Positions 18,339 to 27,222 of a DNA stretch of 64,000 bases are shown here, in pieces. The stretch comes from Bacteroidota bacterium (GTDB taxonomy: Bacteria > Bacteroidota > Bacteroidia > Chitinophagales > LD1). Numbering within the stretch: the stretch's first letter is position 1; each line of letters begins with the position of its first letter. The stretch lies in the NCBI GenBank assembly GCA_947476645.1, contig CANJRM010000001.1:1-64000 (forward strand). Reading direction: 5' to 3'. The notes beneath the pieces were generated by a model that made no database searches, had not been told where the DNA came from, and saw nothing but the letters and a program-made list of their open reading frames with translations. Both the position numbers and the translations under genes were made by a program.

Positions 18339-19036
18339 TCTCCTAAATTTTTCATGTAAATCCCTTTTTCCAGATTGACAGAGTTGTTGGAGAAACTGTA
18401 AATCTTCGAAGGATACTTATCAATCAATTGGTAATTGTGTGTAGCCATCAACACGCTGGTGTTGTGTTCACGATTGATTTTAATAAGCAGCTTTATAATA
18501 TCATCTGAAGTTTCGGGGTCAAGATTTCCTGTTGGTTCATCAGCTATAAGTAGAGGTGGGTTATTAAGAAGCGCCCGAGCAATAACCAAGCGCTGTTGCT
18601 CTCCACCTGAAATTTGATAAGGCATTTTAGCAATGAGATGCGATAGCCCCACTTCATTCAACACTTCTGCAATTCGCTCTTCCCGTTTCTCGTTGTGCTC
18701 CCAGCCGGTAGCTTTCAAAACAAAATCGAGATTGGAATGAACAGTTCTATCGTTCAGCAATTGAAAATCCTGAAATACAATTCCGAGTTTTCTGCGCAGA
18801 AAAGGAATTTCACTTTTTTTCAACTGCTTTAAATTGTAACCGCAAATAGTTGCTTCGCCTTCTCTTATGGCAACTTCGGCATAAAGCGTTTTAATGAAAC
18901 TGCTTTTGCCGGCACCCGTTTTGCCAATCAGGTAAATGAATTCTCCTTGCTTCATTTCAAAATTCACATCGCTCAAAACAAGCGAGTTGCCCTGATAAAT
19001 ATTAACGTTTGAATAGCTGATTACGTTTTCTTCCAT
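18335..19036 (-). CDS. ftsE: Cell division ATP-binding protein FtsE
   Basis: 233-residue ABC ATPase: Walker [16 protein letters not shown]-loop VFQDFQLL, signature [17 protein letters not shown], Walker [13 protein letters not shown], and H-switch ATHNYQL. FtsE partners FtsX to control septal hydrolases. Length and the close FtsE/LolD-type sequence support this; a LolD or MacB ATPase is the alternative, which would matter because two FtsX-fold permeases are in the window (7828 and 10937). Confidence 0.82.
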   Translation of the reverse strand: MEENVISYSNVNIYQGNSLVLSDVNFEMKQGEFIYLIGKTGAGKSSFIKTLYAEVAIREGEATICGYNLKQLKKSEIPFLRRKLGIVFQDFQLLNDRTVHSNLDFVLKATGWEHNEKREERIAEVLNEVGLSHLIAKMPYQISGGEQQRLVIARALLNNPPLLIADEPTGNLDPETSDDIIKLLIKINREHNTSVLMATHNYQLIDKYPSKIYSFSNNSVNLEKGIYMKNLGD

Positions 19037-19133
19037 CTTTTAAATTACGAAATACGAAGTTAGAAATACGAAATAATCCCAAACTCCGTTTACCAACATT
19101 TCATGTTTCGTGTTTCCTGTTTCGTATTTTCTT
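19037..19133. repeat. Inverted quasi-repeat spacer between ftsE and the MATE gene
   Basis: Left: TACGAAATACGAAGTTAGAA, then ATACGAAATAA. Right: CATGTTTCGTGTTTCCTGTT, then TCGTATTTTC. The word GAAATACGAA is repeated on one side and its complement on the other, so the spacer can fold into an imperfect long hairpin. Confidence 0.5.
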
Positions 19134-20471
19134 CTAAACTACTTCGAGGTGTTTGTATTTAAAGAATACTAAACAAGCCAGTAAATTGGTGAGCCAGTAA
19201 ACCCACTCTGCTGTCCAAATCCAGAACGTGCTTACAAACGGCATGGCAAACATTACCTGAAAATATACGATGTAAACAATCACTACCACTACCTGAATTC
19301 CGAGCGCTATATAAATATCACCAAGACTGATTACGCCATTGAACAAAATATTTGCGAACGACATTAAAATGAACACCACAAAAATTACAGGCAGAATTTC
19401 GGTAGCCATAGGAATAAGCGCATAATCCTGCGGACTGGTAAAAATGCCGATACAGAATCTCGGAAACACCAAAATGATTAAGCAGGAAATAACTGCAAAG
19501 AACAAACTCACCAACGAAATTCTGCGCACTGCCGTTTTAATTCCACTATAATCTTTTTGCCCAACCATATTGCTGATAAGCGTATTGGCAGTAGAACCCA
19601 AACTCCAGGTAGGAATAGTGAAAAACAAAATCAACTGACGAAAAATAGAGGAGATAGCGAGTGAATCTTTTCCTAACACCGTTTCAATGCGCGCAAAGAA
19701 AAACAGCCATGAACCTACGGCAACACCTGATTGTATCATTAACGGAATAGCCATGTTGCTCATTTGTTTCATGAGTGGCACATCGAATTTTTTAAAACGG
19801 AACAAAGAGAAATCGTGAATGCGGTGTTTGTAGAAAGTGCCGAGAAACAAAACCAGCACCGCCAGCGTTTCAGAAATAGAAGTAGCAAGACCTGAACCTC
19901 CAATGCCAATGCAGGGCAATCCGAATTTACCATACACCAAACCGTAATTGAGAAACACGTTGAAGAAAGTCATTACTCCAACTGATGCAGCAAGAATAGG
20001 TGTGCGCCCAATGCCCGAGTAAAACGCAATGAAAACAAAACTTACAAAACTCGGCAGCAATCCCCATAAACGGTAATTCAAAAACTCTTCGCTCTTCGAA
20101 ATAATATCCTGATTGCTCAGCATGAAACTCAAAATCTGGTGCGTGTAAACTTTCAGTAACACAAAAAACAGTACTGCTACAGAAAGCATAGCCACGATTG
20201 TGGTGTCGACAATATTTCCTACCTCGTGTTTGTTGAGTTCTCCCATTCTGCGCGCAATAAGCATTTGTGTGCCGCGTGTAAAACTGAAGCCCATCATAAA
20301 CAAAACCGAATAAAAAATGGATGCAAAGCCGATGGCATCTAATTCAACCTTGCCGAGGTTGCCAACAAAAATTGTATCGAACACACCGTTGCTCGTCCAT
20401 GCCGTGTTGCCGAGGATAAGTGGCAAGGAGATGATGAGTATTTGCTTGTACGTTGCTTTTAGTTGTGCCAT
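19134..20471 (-). CDS. MATE family efflux transporter
   Basis: 445 residues and about 12 membrane segments in two pseudo-symmetric halves. Motifs: TIFVGNLGKVELDAIGFASI in the first half, RGTQMLIARRMGEL, and IGIGGSGLATSISETLAVLV, as in cation-coupled multidrug/toxin exporters. Substrate unknown. Same strand as the thioesterase gene upstream and ftsE downstream, separated by repeat-containing spacers, so co-transcription is uncertain. Confidence 0.9.
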   Translation of the reverse strand: MAQLKATYKQILIISLPLILGNTAWTSNGVFDTIFVGNLGKVELDAIGFASIFYSVLFMMGFSFTRGTQMLIARRMGELNKHEVGNIVDTTIVAMLSVAVLFFVLLKVYTHQILSFMLSNQDIISKSEEFLNYRLWGLLPSFVSFVFIAFYSGIGRTPILAASVGVMTFFNVFLNYGLVYGKFGLPCIGIGGSGLATSISETLAVLVLFLGTFYKHRIHDFSLFRFKKFDVPLMKQMSNMAIPLMIQSGVAVGSWLFFFARIETVLGKDSLAISSIFRQLILFFTIPTWSLGSTANTLISNMVGQKDYSGIKTAVRRISLVSLFFAVISCLIILVFPRFCIGIFTSPQDYALIPMATEILPVIFVVFILMSFANILFNGVISLGDIYIALGIQVVVVIVYIVYFQVMFAMPFVSTFWIWTAEWVYWLTNLLACLVFFKYKHLEVV

Positions 20472-20477
20472 TCACCC

Positions 20478-20585
20478 CTCCTAACCTCTCCGAAGGGGAG
20501 GAACTTGTTTTGTCTTGTAAAAATAGATGCCTCTTTCATGTTGATACTAAATTATTCCCTCTCCTTCGGAGAGGGTTAGGGAGAG
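20478..20585. repeat. Palindromic repeat pair between MATE and thioesterase genes
   Basis: CTCCTAACCTCTCCGAAGGG on the left and CCCTCTCCTTCGGAGAGGG (itself a perfect palindrome) followed by TTAGGGAGAGG on the right. The two copies are inverted relative to each other. The last bases enter the 3' end of the thioesterase gene (ending at 20576). Confidence 0.6.
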
Positions 20586-21016
20586 GTGATTACAGCCATA
20601 GTCGCGCTTCCTTTCGCTACTATTACTTCTTCTCCATTTTTCAAATAATAAACTTCGGCTTCGCAAAAATGAAATCGCTTGCCCGGCTTAATAACGCCCC
20701 CGCGCGCATAAAATTTTTGCGCATCACCGGGATTGAAATAGGAAACCTTTGCTTCCACAGTAAAAACTTTCTGTCCTTCTTCCACCAAAGAATATGCAGC
20801 AAATCCCTCTACCATATCCAATATAGTAGCTATGGCTCCGCCATGTAACCAGCCGTTTTGCTGTTCAAGTGTATCTTTAAAATCAAGCTCGCCTTCTAAA
20901 TACCCAGCTTCAATTTTTGTCATTCTAAAACCCATCCAATTCATAAACTTATTGCGCGAAACCATCAACTCCACATACGCTCTAAAATTCGGATTTCTTG
21001 ACTCTAACTTTTTCAT
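20576..21016 (-). CDS. PaaI/DUF4442-type hotdog thioesterase
   Basis: 146 residues from the ATG at 21016 (MKKLESRNPNFRAYVELMVS). Hotdog-fold signature GWLHGGAIATILDMVEGFAA at about residues 55-75, followed by VEAKVSYFNPGDAQ and FHFCEAEVYYL. Probable acyl-CoA thioesterase; substrate unknown. A TATGTTTG box (21030-21023) just upstream suggests a nearly leaderless transcript. The ORF-track start at 21076 runs back into the decayed gene upstream. Confidence 0.85.
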   Translation of the reverse strand: MKKLESRNPNFRAYVELMVSRNKFMNWMGFRMTKIEAGYLEGELDFKDTLEQQNGWLHGGAIATILDMVEGFAAYSLVEEGQKVFTVEAKVSYFNPGDAQKFYARGGVIKPGKRFHFCEAEVYYLKNGEEVIVAKGSATMAVITSP

Positions 21017-21090
21017 GCTTTTCAAACATAGGAATTTAGCGGGAAGTGGAAATGAATAAATAGATGCGAAACACAAGTTTCACTTACATC

Positions 21091-21343
21091 CCACAATTCT
21101 CTACTATATTTTATCGTTTCGTAATTTGCTTTTATGGCAAAGTCTTTATAGCGGTGGTGTTCATCAATAATTTTTTCGGGGCATTTTTTATTATGTCTTC
21201 ATTCTCCTATGTTCCATAGTGAATTTAAGACAACCTTTCTCATCAACTGTCGTTCCGCCAAGGCCAGTTTGCGTACGCACCGCATAGTTGATTTCATCAA
21301 CCAGTTTCTGTCTTTCGGTTTTGCTTAAATCGTAGAATGCCAT
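21091..21343 (-). pseudogene. Decayed DNA alkylation repair (AlkD-like HEAT) gene
   Basis: A 50-codon frame (21343-21191) reads MAFYDLSKTERQKLVDEIN, a start typical of the Bacteroidota AlkD-like HEAT-repeat proteins as I remember them, then jumps to VDEKGCLKFTME and stops. The adjoining frame (down to about 21091) reads CPEKIIDEHHRYKDFAIKA, which resembles the C-terminus of the same family (KGCL..., ...HHRYKNFA). This is consistent with a large internal deletion of roughly 180 codons plus a frameshift. It fills most of the 425-bp gap between the thioesterase gene and rplJ, exactly where rplL would normally stand. Confidence 0.55.
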
Positions 21344-21372
21344 GTATAGTTTTGCGTTAACTGTGTTTACAT

Positions 21373-21406
21373 AAATAAAAAAGTCCGTTCAAAAATGAAC
21401 GGACTT
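21373..21406 (-). terminator. Terminator of the secE-nusG-rplK-rplA-rplJ operon
   Basis: Perfect 10-bp stem AAGTCCGTTC / GAACGGACTT around AAAAAT, followed on the minus strand by TTTTATTTAT. It lies 36 bp after the rplJ stop and ends the transcript where rplL would be expected. Confidence 0.88.
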
Positions 21407-21441
21407 GTATTTATTCTGAATCCTAAATTCCGCATTCGGAA

Positions 21442-21966
21442 TTAGTTTGCTCTGTCTTCCAATGCTTTTACCAAGCCGGCAATTTTTTGAGCAGATGAAC
21501 CTTGTAATGCACTGATAACATTGCTGGCTGGTGATTGCAACAAGCCAATGATTTCGCCAATCAATTCCTTCTTGCTCTTCAACTTAGCCAACACGTCAAT
21601 TTGTGTATCGCCTACAAACACTGAAGCATCAATGTAAGCGCCTTTCAATACGGGTCTGTCGTTTGTCTTTCTAAACTCCTTCAACACCTTAGCCGGTGCT
21701 GCACCGTCAGCCGAAAACATAACGCCTGTTGGTCCGTTTAAAAGCGGATAAATTTCTTCGTAACCAACACCCACTTGCTCTAAAGCTTTGCGGATAAGGG
21801 TGTTCTTAGATACGCGGTACTCAATTCCTGAATTGAAACAAAGTCTGCGGAACTTATTGATTTTTTCTACTGATAAAGTAGATGAATCGGTAATGTAGAA
21901 GTATGAAGTATTGCTGAACTTTTCTTTCAGCGTTGCTATCTCTTGATTTTTTTGATTCTTTTCCAT
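21442..21966 (-). CDS. rplJ: 50S ribosomal protein L10
   Basis: 174 residues. Forms the base of the L7/L12 stalk. Visible: NQEIATLKEKFSNTSYFYIT, RVSKNTLIRKALEQ, LNGPTGVMFS, and a C-terminal helix (KIAGLVKALEDRAN) that binds L7/L12 dimers. Lies 44 bp after rplA. Its usual partner rplL is absent downstream. Confidence 0.97.
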   Translation of the reverse strand: MEKNQKNQEIATLKEKFSNTSYFYITDSSTLSVEKINKFRRLCFNSGIEYRVSKNTLIRKALEQVGVGYEEIYPLLNGPTGVMFSADGAAPAKVLKEFRKTNDRPVLKGAYIDASVFVGDTQIDVLAKLKSKKELIGEIIGLLQSPASNVISALQGSSAQKIAGLVKALEDRAN

Positions 21967-22010
21967 TTGCTGTTTTTTTTGATTCGTTATTTAAAGTCTA
22001 ACGTCTCTTA

Positions 22011-22712
22011 TTAAGATTGTAGTCCTCCTACCGATTTGTAATCAACGTTAATTCCCGGACTCATAGTAGAAGCCATGCTGATTCCCATAAAATAAATTCC
22101 TTTAGCAGTAGCCGGTTTCATTTTCGATAAAGTCTGAAGCAGGGCTTCTGCATTCTCATTGATTTGAGCCGCACTGAACGACACACGACCTACTGAAGTG
22201 TGAACGATTCCGAACTTGTCAACCTTAAATGCAATTTTACCTTTCTTTACTTCACCTACAGCTTTACCAACTTCCGGTGTTACCGTTCCTGACTTTGGAT
22301 TCGGCATTAAGTTACGAGGTCCTAAAACCTTACCTATTTTCGCAATCTTTGCCATTACGTTTGGTGATGCTATAACTACATCAAATTCCATCCAGCCCGC
22401 TTCAATTTTTTGAACGAACTCATCAAGACCTACAAAATCAGCACCTGCTTTTTTTGCTTCTTCTTCTTTATCTGGAGTAGTGAGAACCAAAACGCGTTTG
22501 GTTTTTCCCGTTCCGTGTGGAAGGGCGGTTGTACCGCGAATAGCCTGGTCGGCTTTCTTAGGGTCAACACCTAATTGAATGTGCAAGTCAACAGATGCAT
22601 CGAACTTGCAGGTAGTTACTTCCTTTACAATTTTGGAAGCATCGGCTAATGAATAGAGCTTGTTAGCATCTACTTTGCCAGCCACGGCTTTTCTTTTCTT
22701 TGATAATTTCAT
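22011..22712 (-). CDS. rplA: 50S ribosomal protein L1
   Basis: 233 residues. Two-domain L1-stalk protein: [55 protein letters not shown] (signature), and [20 protein letters not shown]. Follows rplK after a 117-bp spacer containing repeat words. Confidence 0.98.
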   Translation of the reverse strand: MKLSKKRKAVAGKVDANKLYSLADASKIVKEVTTCKFDASVDLHIQLGVDPKKADQAIRGTTALPHGTGKTKRVLVLTTPDKEEEAKKAGADFVGLDEFVQKIEAGWMEFDVVIASPNVMAKIAKIGKVLGPRNLMPNPKSGTVTPEVGKAVGEVKKGKIAFKVDKFGIVHTSVGRVSFSAAQINENAEALLQTLSKMKPATAKGIYFMGISMASTMSPGINVDYKSVGGLQS

Positions 22713-22769
22713 TGGTTTAGTTTTTTGAGGTCAGGCGGAGCAATGAACTCCTCCCTCGTTAGTAAATAT

Positions 22770-22829
22770 GAATGATGAATTCAGATTTCGGAATTTAATT
22801 CCGCACTCCGCATTCGTAATTCCGAATTC
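22770..22829. repeat. Quasi-repeat spacer between rplK and rplA
   Basis: Words TTCGGAATT, AATTCCGCA, TCCGCATTCG and AATTCCGAATT follow one another and are mutually inverted. The same words recur after rplJ at 21424-21441 (TAAATTCCGCATTCGGAATT). Confidence 0.5.
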
Positions 22830-23258
22830 TTAGTATCCTTCTACATTAAATCCTGCGCTCTTTGCAGAACCTGCCACCATGCTCATAGCCGATTCAATAG
22901 TGAAACAGTTTAAGTCAGGCATTTTTTCTTCAGCTATCTTTCTGATAATGTCTTTGCTTACCACGCCTATTTTTTTACGGTTTGGCTCAGCAGAACCCAA
23001 TTGCTTCTTCGTCAATTCCATCAACATAGCATGAGCCGGTGGAGTTTTAATTACGAAGTCGAAACTTTTATCTGTATAGACGGTGATAATACACGGAAGA
23101 ATTTTTCCCTGTTTGTCCTGTGTTTGCGCGTTGAAGCGTTTGCAGAACTCCATAATGTTCACACCCTTTGAACCTAGAGCCGGTCCAATTGGAGGAGCTG
23201 GGTTTGCTTGTCCGCCCTTAACCTGTAACTTGATGAATGTTTGAATTTCCTTTGCCAT
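22830..23258 (-). CDS. rplK: 50S ribosomal protein L11
   Basis: 142 residues. GTPase-associated centre protein. Conserved [32 protein letters not shown], and the C-terminal RNA-binding domain with [19 protein letters not shown]. Follows nusG after 56 bp. Confidence 0.98.
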   Translation of the reverse strand: MAKEIQTFIKLQVKGGQANPAPPIGPALGSKGVNIMEFCKRFNAQTQDKQGKILPCIITVYTDKSFDFVIKTPPAHAMLMELTKKQLGSAEPNRKKIGVVSKDIIRKIAEEKMPDLNCFTIESAMSMVAGSAKSAGFNVEGY

Positions 23259-23314
23259 TGTATTGCGTTTTGTATTCTGTATTTCTAATTACTAAATCCT
23301 ATTCCGTTTTGTAT

Positions 23315-23848
23315 TTAAGCTATCTTCTCTACCTGCATAAAACTCACTTCCACAGGAGTTTTGCGTCCGAAAATTTTCACCACCACTTTCAATTTCTTCT
23401 TGTCGTTGTTTATCTCTTCAATAGTTCCTATAAAATCGTTGAATGGCCCATCTACAATTTTCACATCTTCATTCATAATAAATGGTTCAGCAATTGTTTC
23501 TCCTGCTTCAAGCATTTCGTCTGCCTTACCAAGAAGTTTGAAAACCTCTGCATGAGAAAGTGTTCCTAAAAATCCAAGCACACCGTGCACCTGACGAACA
23601 TGCGACCACATTTCCTGACTCATTTTTTTGTCTTCCACTTCCATGTAAACATAGCCGGGGAACAAAGTTTTTTCTTTAATGGTCTTCTTTCCTGCCTTAA
23701 TCGTATAAATCTTCTCGGTAGGTACCAGAATATTCAAAACGATTTTATCCCACTTTGAACGGTTTACTTCGAGTAAAACGTGCTCGCGTATCTTGCGTTC
23801 CTGTCCGCTTATTACGCGGACTACATACCACTTTTTATCATCTGCCAT
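23315..23848 (-). CDS. nusG: Transcription termination/antitermination factor NusG
   Basis: 177 residues. NGN domain starts KKWYVVRVISGQERKIREHV, with LFPGYVYMEVE; the KOW domain follows at about 125-177 (VKIVDGPFNDFIGTIEEINN). Couples RNA polymerase with Rho or the ribosome. Starts 2 bp after the secE stop. Confidence 0.97.
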   Translation of the reverse strand: MADDKKWYVVRVISGQERKIREHVLLEVNRSKWDKIVLNILVPTEKIYTIKAGKKTIKEKTLFPGYVYMEVEDKKMSQEMWSHVRQVHGVLGFLGTLSHAEVFKLLGKADEMLEAGETIAEPFIMNEDVKIVDGPFNDFIGTIEEINNDKKKLKVVVKIFGRKTPVEVSFMQVEKIA

Positions 23849-23850
23849 GA

Positions 23851-24048
23851 TTACCCGATAATGATTTTGTAAAGTTCCTGAATACCGTATTTAAATACCA
23901 CATCAATAAACAAAACAATCAACGAAATAATAATAGCAGTAATAAGCACTATCACCGAACTATCCTGCAACTCAGCCCATGTAGGCCAGGTCACTTTGTG
24001 AACCAACTCATCGTAAGCTTCCTGAAAATATAAAGTGATTTTATCCAT
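23851..24048 (-). CDS. secE: Preprotein translocase subunit SecE
   Basis: 65 residues, one membrane segment (VIVLITAIIISLIVLFIDVV) preceded by the amphipathic helix with HKVTWPTWAELQ, the SecE signature. Clamps SecY in the membrane. First protein gene of the operon after tRNA-Trp. Confidence 0.95.
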   Translation of the reverse strand: MDKITLYFQEAYDELVHKVTWPTWAELQDSSVIVLITAIIISLIVLFIDVVFKYGIQELYKIIIG

Positions 24049-24103
24049 TGCTTTTTGTGTTTCTGTCTTCTGTTACTTCTTACTATTTACCACTCACTAT
24101 TTG

Positions 24104-24174
24104 CAGGGGCAGCCAGATTCGAACTGACATCAAGGGTTTTGGAGACCCGTATGCTACCATTGCACTATGCCCCT
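24104..24174 (-). tRNA. tRNA-Trp (anticodon CCA)
   Basis: 71 nt read on the minus strand. Acceptor stem AGGGGCA / TGCCCCT with discriminator G; D-loop with AATGGTAGC; anticodon loop CTCCAAA giving CCA; T-loop GTTCGAATC. The CCA tail is not encoded. It precedes secE as in other Bacteroidota, but the tuf gene that usually precedes it is not here. Confidence 0.97.
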
Positions 24175-24249
24175 AATTCTCTTTGCCGGAACGCTCTCCA
24201 AACCTTCGTTTACTCCAAATCTTTATCAGCCCTTCGGTAAAAAGGGACG

Positions 24250-24280
24250 CAAATATAACCACCGAACCGAATTTTCAAAA
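24250..24280 (-). promoter_or_regulatory. Promoter of the tRNA-Trp-secE-nusG-rplKAJ operon
   Basis: Minus strand: TTTTG at 24280-24276, 18-bp spacer, TATATTTG at 24257-24250. A perfect Bacteroidota consensus; the predicted start lies about 70 bases before the tRNA. Confidence 0.8.
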
Positions 24281-24322
24281 GATTTGGAAAGAATAGTGTT
24301 TCGGCCAATATTTGCGTAGCCC

Positions 24323-24345
24323 GCATTTGGCGCTTATCCAAATGC
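24323..24345 (-). terminator. Hairpin after the small transporter gene
   Basis: GCATTTGG / CCAAATGC with a 7-base loop immediately after the stop codon at 24347. No long T-run follows, so it may be only a stabilising 3' hairpin. Confidence 0.4.
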
Positions 24346-24346
24346 A

Positions 24347-24673
24347 TCATTTCAGCGAAACCAGCACCACCCCGCCAATAATTACCGCTATGCCTACCAT
24401 TTGCCTTGTGGTAAATGCTTCGCCAAAAATAAAGTAAGCCGAAAGCGACAAGCCAACAATGGTCAACGAAAAGAAAATAGCGCTCGCCACCTGCATCTGA
24501 ATGGTTTTAAGTGCCTCGGTAAACAATACCGAATTGATTAAACCGAAAACCAAACCCAACGCCAGATAGCCCCACTTTTTTGCAGGAATGGCATCGTTCA
24601 AAGCAGAGTATTTGAAACTGATATTCGTAAGTACATTAAAAATAATAGAACCGTAGAGAAGGATTTCTTTCAT
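24347..24673 (-). CDS. Small EamA/SMR-type transporter
   Basis: 108 residues with four membrane segments. Half-size relative of drug/metabolite transporters: NISFKYSALND, QVASAIFFSLTIVGLSLSAY and VGIAVIIGGVVLVSLK. Probably works as a dimer. It lies 36 bp downstream of the sodium symporter gene and shares its transcript. Substrate unknown. Confidence 0.75.
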   Translation of the reverse strand: MKEILLYGSIIFNVLTNISFKYSALNDAIPAKKWGYLALGLVFGLINSVLFTEALKTIQMQVASAIFFSLTIVGLSLSAYFIFGEAFTTRQMVGIAVIIGGVVLVSLK

Positions 24674-24709
24674 AATTTAAAGTTGGATTAATAAATGAAT
24701 ATAGAAACC

Positions 24710-26380
24710 TTACCAAAACATTGCATACAACGCCACCAACAATCCTGCAATAATCAACGAGCCAACGAGGAATGAATTGGAAACCTTGAACAGGGAACTG
24801 TCCACTTCCAACGCGTGTGCTTTTTTGCCATCGGCATTTTCGAACATGCTGATGATGAACATGCCGATAATGCAAAGCGCAAACACAATTCCCATTCTAT
24901 CCAAAAAAGGAATTTCAAAAACACCTTTTGCATTAGCACTTGAAAAACCAATTGAAGCAAGCGAAGATAAATCCATCGTGCCTGGCAAAAACTTCAAAAG
25001 CACCGAAAAAAGAAATCCTCCGATAGTTGCAAAGAGCGCGGCATTGCTTGTTGTCTTCTTCCAAAAGAAACCCATAATAAACATGGCGAAGATACCCGGT
25101 GAAACAAAGCCAGTATATTCTTGGATGTAATTCAATCCGCCCTTGTCGATGCCTAAATGCGGAGCAATGAAAACTGCAATGAGCATAGCGGCAACCACAA
25201 CTATTTTCCCAACCTGCACTTGTTTGTTCTCATCGGCATTTTTGTTCAACACTTTCTTGTAAATATCAAGAGTGAAGATGGTAGCGATAGAGTTTGTTTT
25301 ACCCGCCAACGATGCCACAATAGCGGCAGTAAGCGCGGCAAAGCTCAATCCTTTTAAACCCGCAGGAAGAAGATTCAATAAAACAGGATATGCTCTATCA
25401 CCTGCAATCACTCCATCGGCATTCAGCAATTCGGTTTGAAAACTTCCCTGCTGATACAGCACAAATGCAGCGATACCCGGCAGCACTACAATCACCGGCA
25501 TCAATAATTTCAAAAACGCGGCAAACAAAATTCCGTTACGCGCAGTCGGCAAATCAGCACCGAGAGCACGTTGCGTAATGTATTGATTGCATCCCCAGTA
25601 ACTGAAGTTGGCAATCCACATACCACCGAGCAAAACAGTCAAGCCCGGCAAATCCAAATAACTTGGATTATCACGTTGCAAAATCATGTGAAAGTGGTCG
25701 CCTGCATGTTGTGTCATTAAATGAAAACCGTTCAGCACACCGGTAGTTCCGAATTTTTCTGCAACGAGATTAAGCGCGAGATATGTTGTAACCAATCCGC
25801 CCAACACCAAAAAGAAAACCTGAATCACATCGGTAAAACCAATCACTTTCATTCCACCAAGCGTTATGAAAATGGCAAACACAGCTAAGCAATACATACA
25901 GAGCGATAAACTCAAACCCGAAATACTACTGATAGCCAATGCACCGAGAAATAAAATGGAAGTGAGATTCACCACTACATAAAGCAACAACCAAAACACA
26001 GCCATTATCATAGCCACTGTGCCGTTATAGCGCGTGCTTAAGAACTGCGGCATGGTGTAAATTTTATTTTTCAAATACACCGGCATAAAGAAGACTGCAA
26101 CGATAATCAGCGTTGCCGCTGCCATCCATTCATAACTCGCAACGGCTAAACCCAATTTGAAACCTGCACCACTCATGCCTATGAATTGCTCGGCAGAAAT
26201 GTTTGATGCAATCAATGATGCACCGATAGCCCACCAGGTCAATGCCCCTTCAGCCAAAAAATAATCTTTGGAATCTGCATTCGCTTTTTTCTTGCGCTGG
26301 TAAATCCAAAAGCCGTATCCGGCAACAATTAAAAAATAGAATAGAAAAACAATGTAGTCGAGGGTGGCGAGTTGATGCAT
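24710..26380 (-). CDS. Sodium:solute symporter (SSS family, SGLT-type)
   Basis: 556 residues, about 14 membrane segments. Typical SSS blocks: DYFLAEGALTWWAIGASLIA, SAEQFIGMSGAGFKLG, YNGTVAMIMAVFWLLLYVVV, and ALTAAIVASLAGKTNSIATI (sodium-site helix). Na+-driven uptake of a sugar or other small solute; substrate not readable. Has its own consensus promoter directly upstream. Confidence 0.92.
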   Translation of the reverse strand: MHQLATLDYIVFLFYFLIVAGYGFWIYQRKKKANADSKDYFLAEGALTWWAIGASLIASNISAEQFIGMSGAGFKLGLAVASYEWMAAATLIIVAVFFMPVYLKNKIYTMPQFLSTRYNGTVAMIMAVFWLLLYVVVNLTSILFLGALAISSISGLSLSLCMYCLAVFAIFITLGGMKVIGFTDVIQVFFLVLGGLVTTYLALNLVAEKFGTTGVLNGFHLMTQHAGDHFHMILQRDNPSYLDLPGLTVLLGGMWIANFSYWGCNQYITQRALGADLPTARNGILFAAFLKLLMPVIVVLPGIAAFVLYQQGSFQTELLNADGVIAGDRAYPVLLNLLPAGLKGLSFAALTAAIVASLAGKTNSIATIFTLDIYKKVLNKNADENKQVQVGKIVVVAAMLIAVFIAPHLGIDKGGLNYIQEYTGFVSPGIFAMFIMGFFWKKTTSNAALFATIGGFLFSVLLKFLPGTMDLSSLASIGFSSANAKGVFEIPFLDRMGIVFALCIIGMFIISMFENADGKKAHALEVDSSLFKVSNSFLVGSLIIAGLLVALYAMFW

Positions 26381-26396
26381 GTGTGGTGGTTTACAT

Positions 26397-26427
26397 CAAA
26401 CCTACATGAATCGTTTAAAAAACAAAA
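26397..26427 (-). promoter_or_regulatory. Promoter of the sodium symporter gene
   Basis: Minus strand: TTTTG at 26427-26423, 18-bp spacer, TAGGTTTG at 26404-26397. Both boxes match consensus. Predicted leader about 10 bases. Confidence 0.72.
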
Positions 26428-26437
26428 TTTAAGTTCC

Positions 26438-27220
26438 TTACGGAATAATCACCGTTTTGCTTTTTATGGAATGTGCACTGAAATATCCCATCGCGGCAGG
26501 GGTGTAAACCGGGTCAGGATTTGCAGGAGCAGCTGGTGCTCCAAAATTGTTTTGATTCTGGTCGAACTGGTCGAAGAAAGTATAAACCTGTTGGCTGATG
26601 CTCCAAAGTTCAGCTTCTAATGTGTCACCGGAAGCTAAATCCTTATGCGGAATATTAAACTCACGAATTTTGCCATCCCAAAGACGGTCGCTATGTTGGC
26701 CGTGATAACCATCGCGCACAGAAAATACCTGATAATAATTGGGCACTCCTGATGGGTCTCGAATTTGCATTTTGGTAGTGGTTTTCAGTTCGCCTTGAAA
26801 ATTTGTTTCGGTAGAAATAAGAATGCTGTCAATATCTACAGGAGGATTCATTTTGCAAAGCGAAACATAAGTAGTGCCTTCAACGGTTGCACTCAACTTA
26901 TACGTTCTGCCAACCGTGCCTTGTATAAAATTGGTTTGATACAAACCGGTAATAAAACCAGGCGCTAGAGTATCTATATTGCCCGCATCATCACTAATAA
27001 CTACCAGTGCGCCACCTATGCCGATAAAATCATTGTTCTCGGTGTAGAGTCGCGACTTGGTAATGGCTACATAATAAGGACCGGGCTTATCGTTCACTCG
27101 TCCTTCAATAGTTACTTGCGGCTCAGAGTTCTTCAGCTTCAAATCAATTTTTTCGGTGCAAGCCGAATTGACAATAACAGCACCTAATGCGATGGCGATT
27201 GTTCTCAAAATGTTTCTCAT
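26438..27220 (-). CDS. DUF4249 lipoprotein partner of a TonB receptor
   Basis: 260 residues. Lipoprotein signal with NSACTEKIDLKL (Cys after Ala-Ser-type box), then an Ig-like beta domain: PQVTIEGRVNDKPGPYYVAI, YKLSATVEGTTYVS and PPVDIDSILI. DUF4249 proteins are encoded directly after TonB receptors in Bacteroidota and probably form a surface lid or binding subunit. Starts 2 bp after the receptor stop. Confidence 0.85.
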   Translation of the reverse strand: MRNILRTIAIALGAVIVNSACTEKIDLKLKNSEPQVTIEGRVNDKPGPYYVAITKSRLYTENNDFIGIGGALVVISDDAGNIDTLAPGFITGLYQTNFIQGTVGRTYKLSATVEGTTYVSLCKMNPPVDIDSILISTETNFQGELKTTTKMQIRDPSGVPNYYQVFSVRDGYHGQHSDRLWDGKIREFNIPHKDLASGDTLEAELWSISQQVYTFFDQFDQNQNNFGAPAAPANPDPVYTPAAMGYFSAHSIKSKTVIIP

Positions 27221-27222
27221 GA

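Noticed and set aside
26372-26620. 82-residue plus ORF opposite the DUF4249 gene
   Set aside because: Antisense shadow spanning the symporter promoter.
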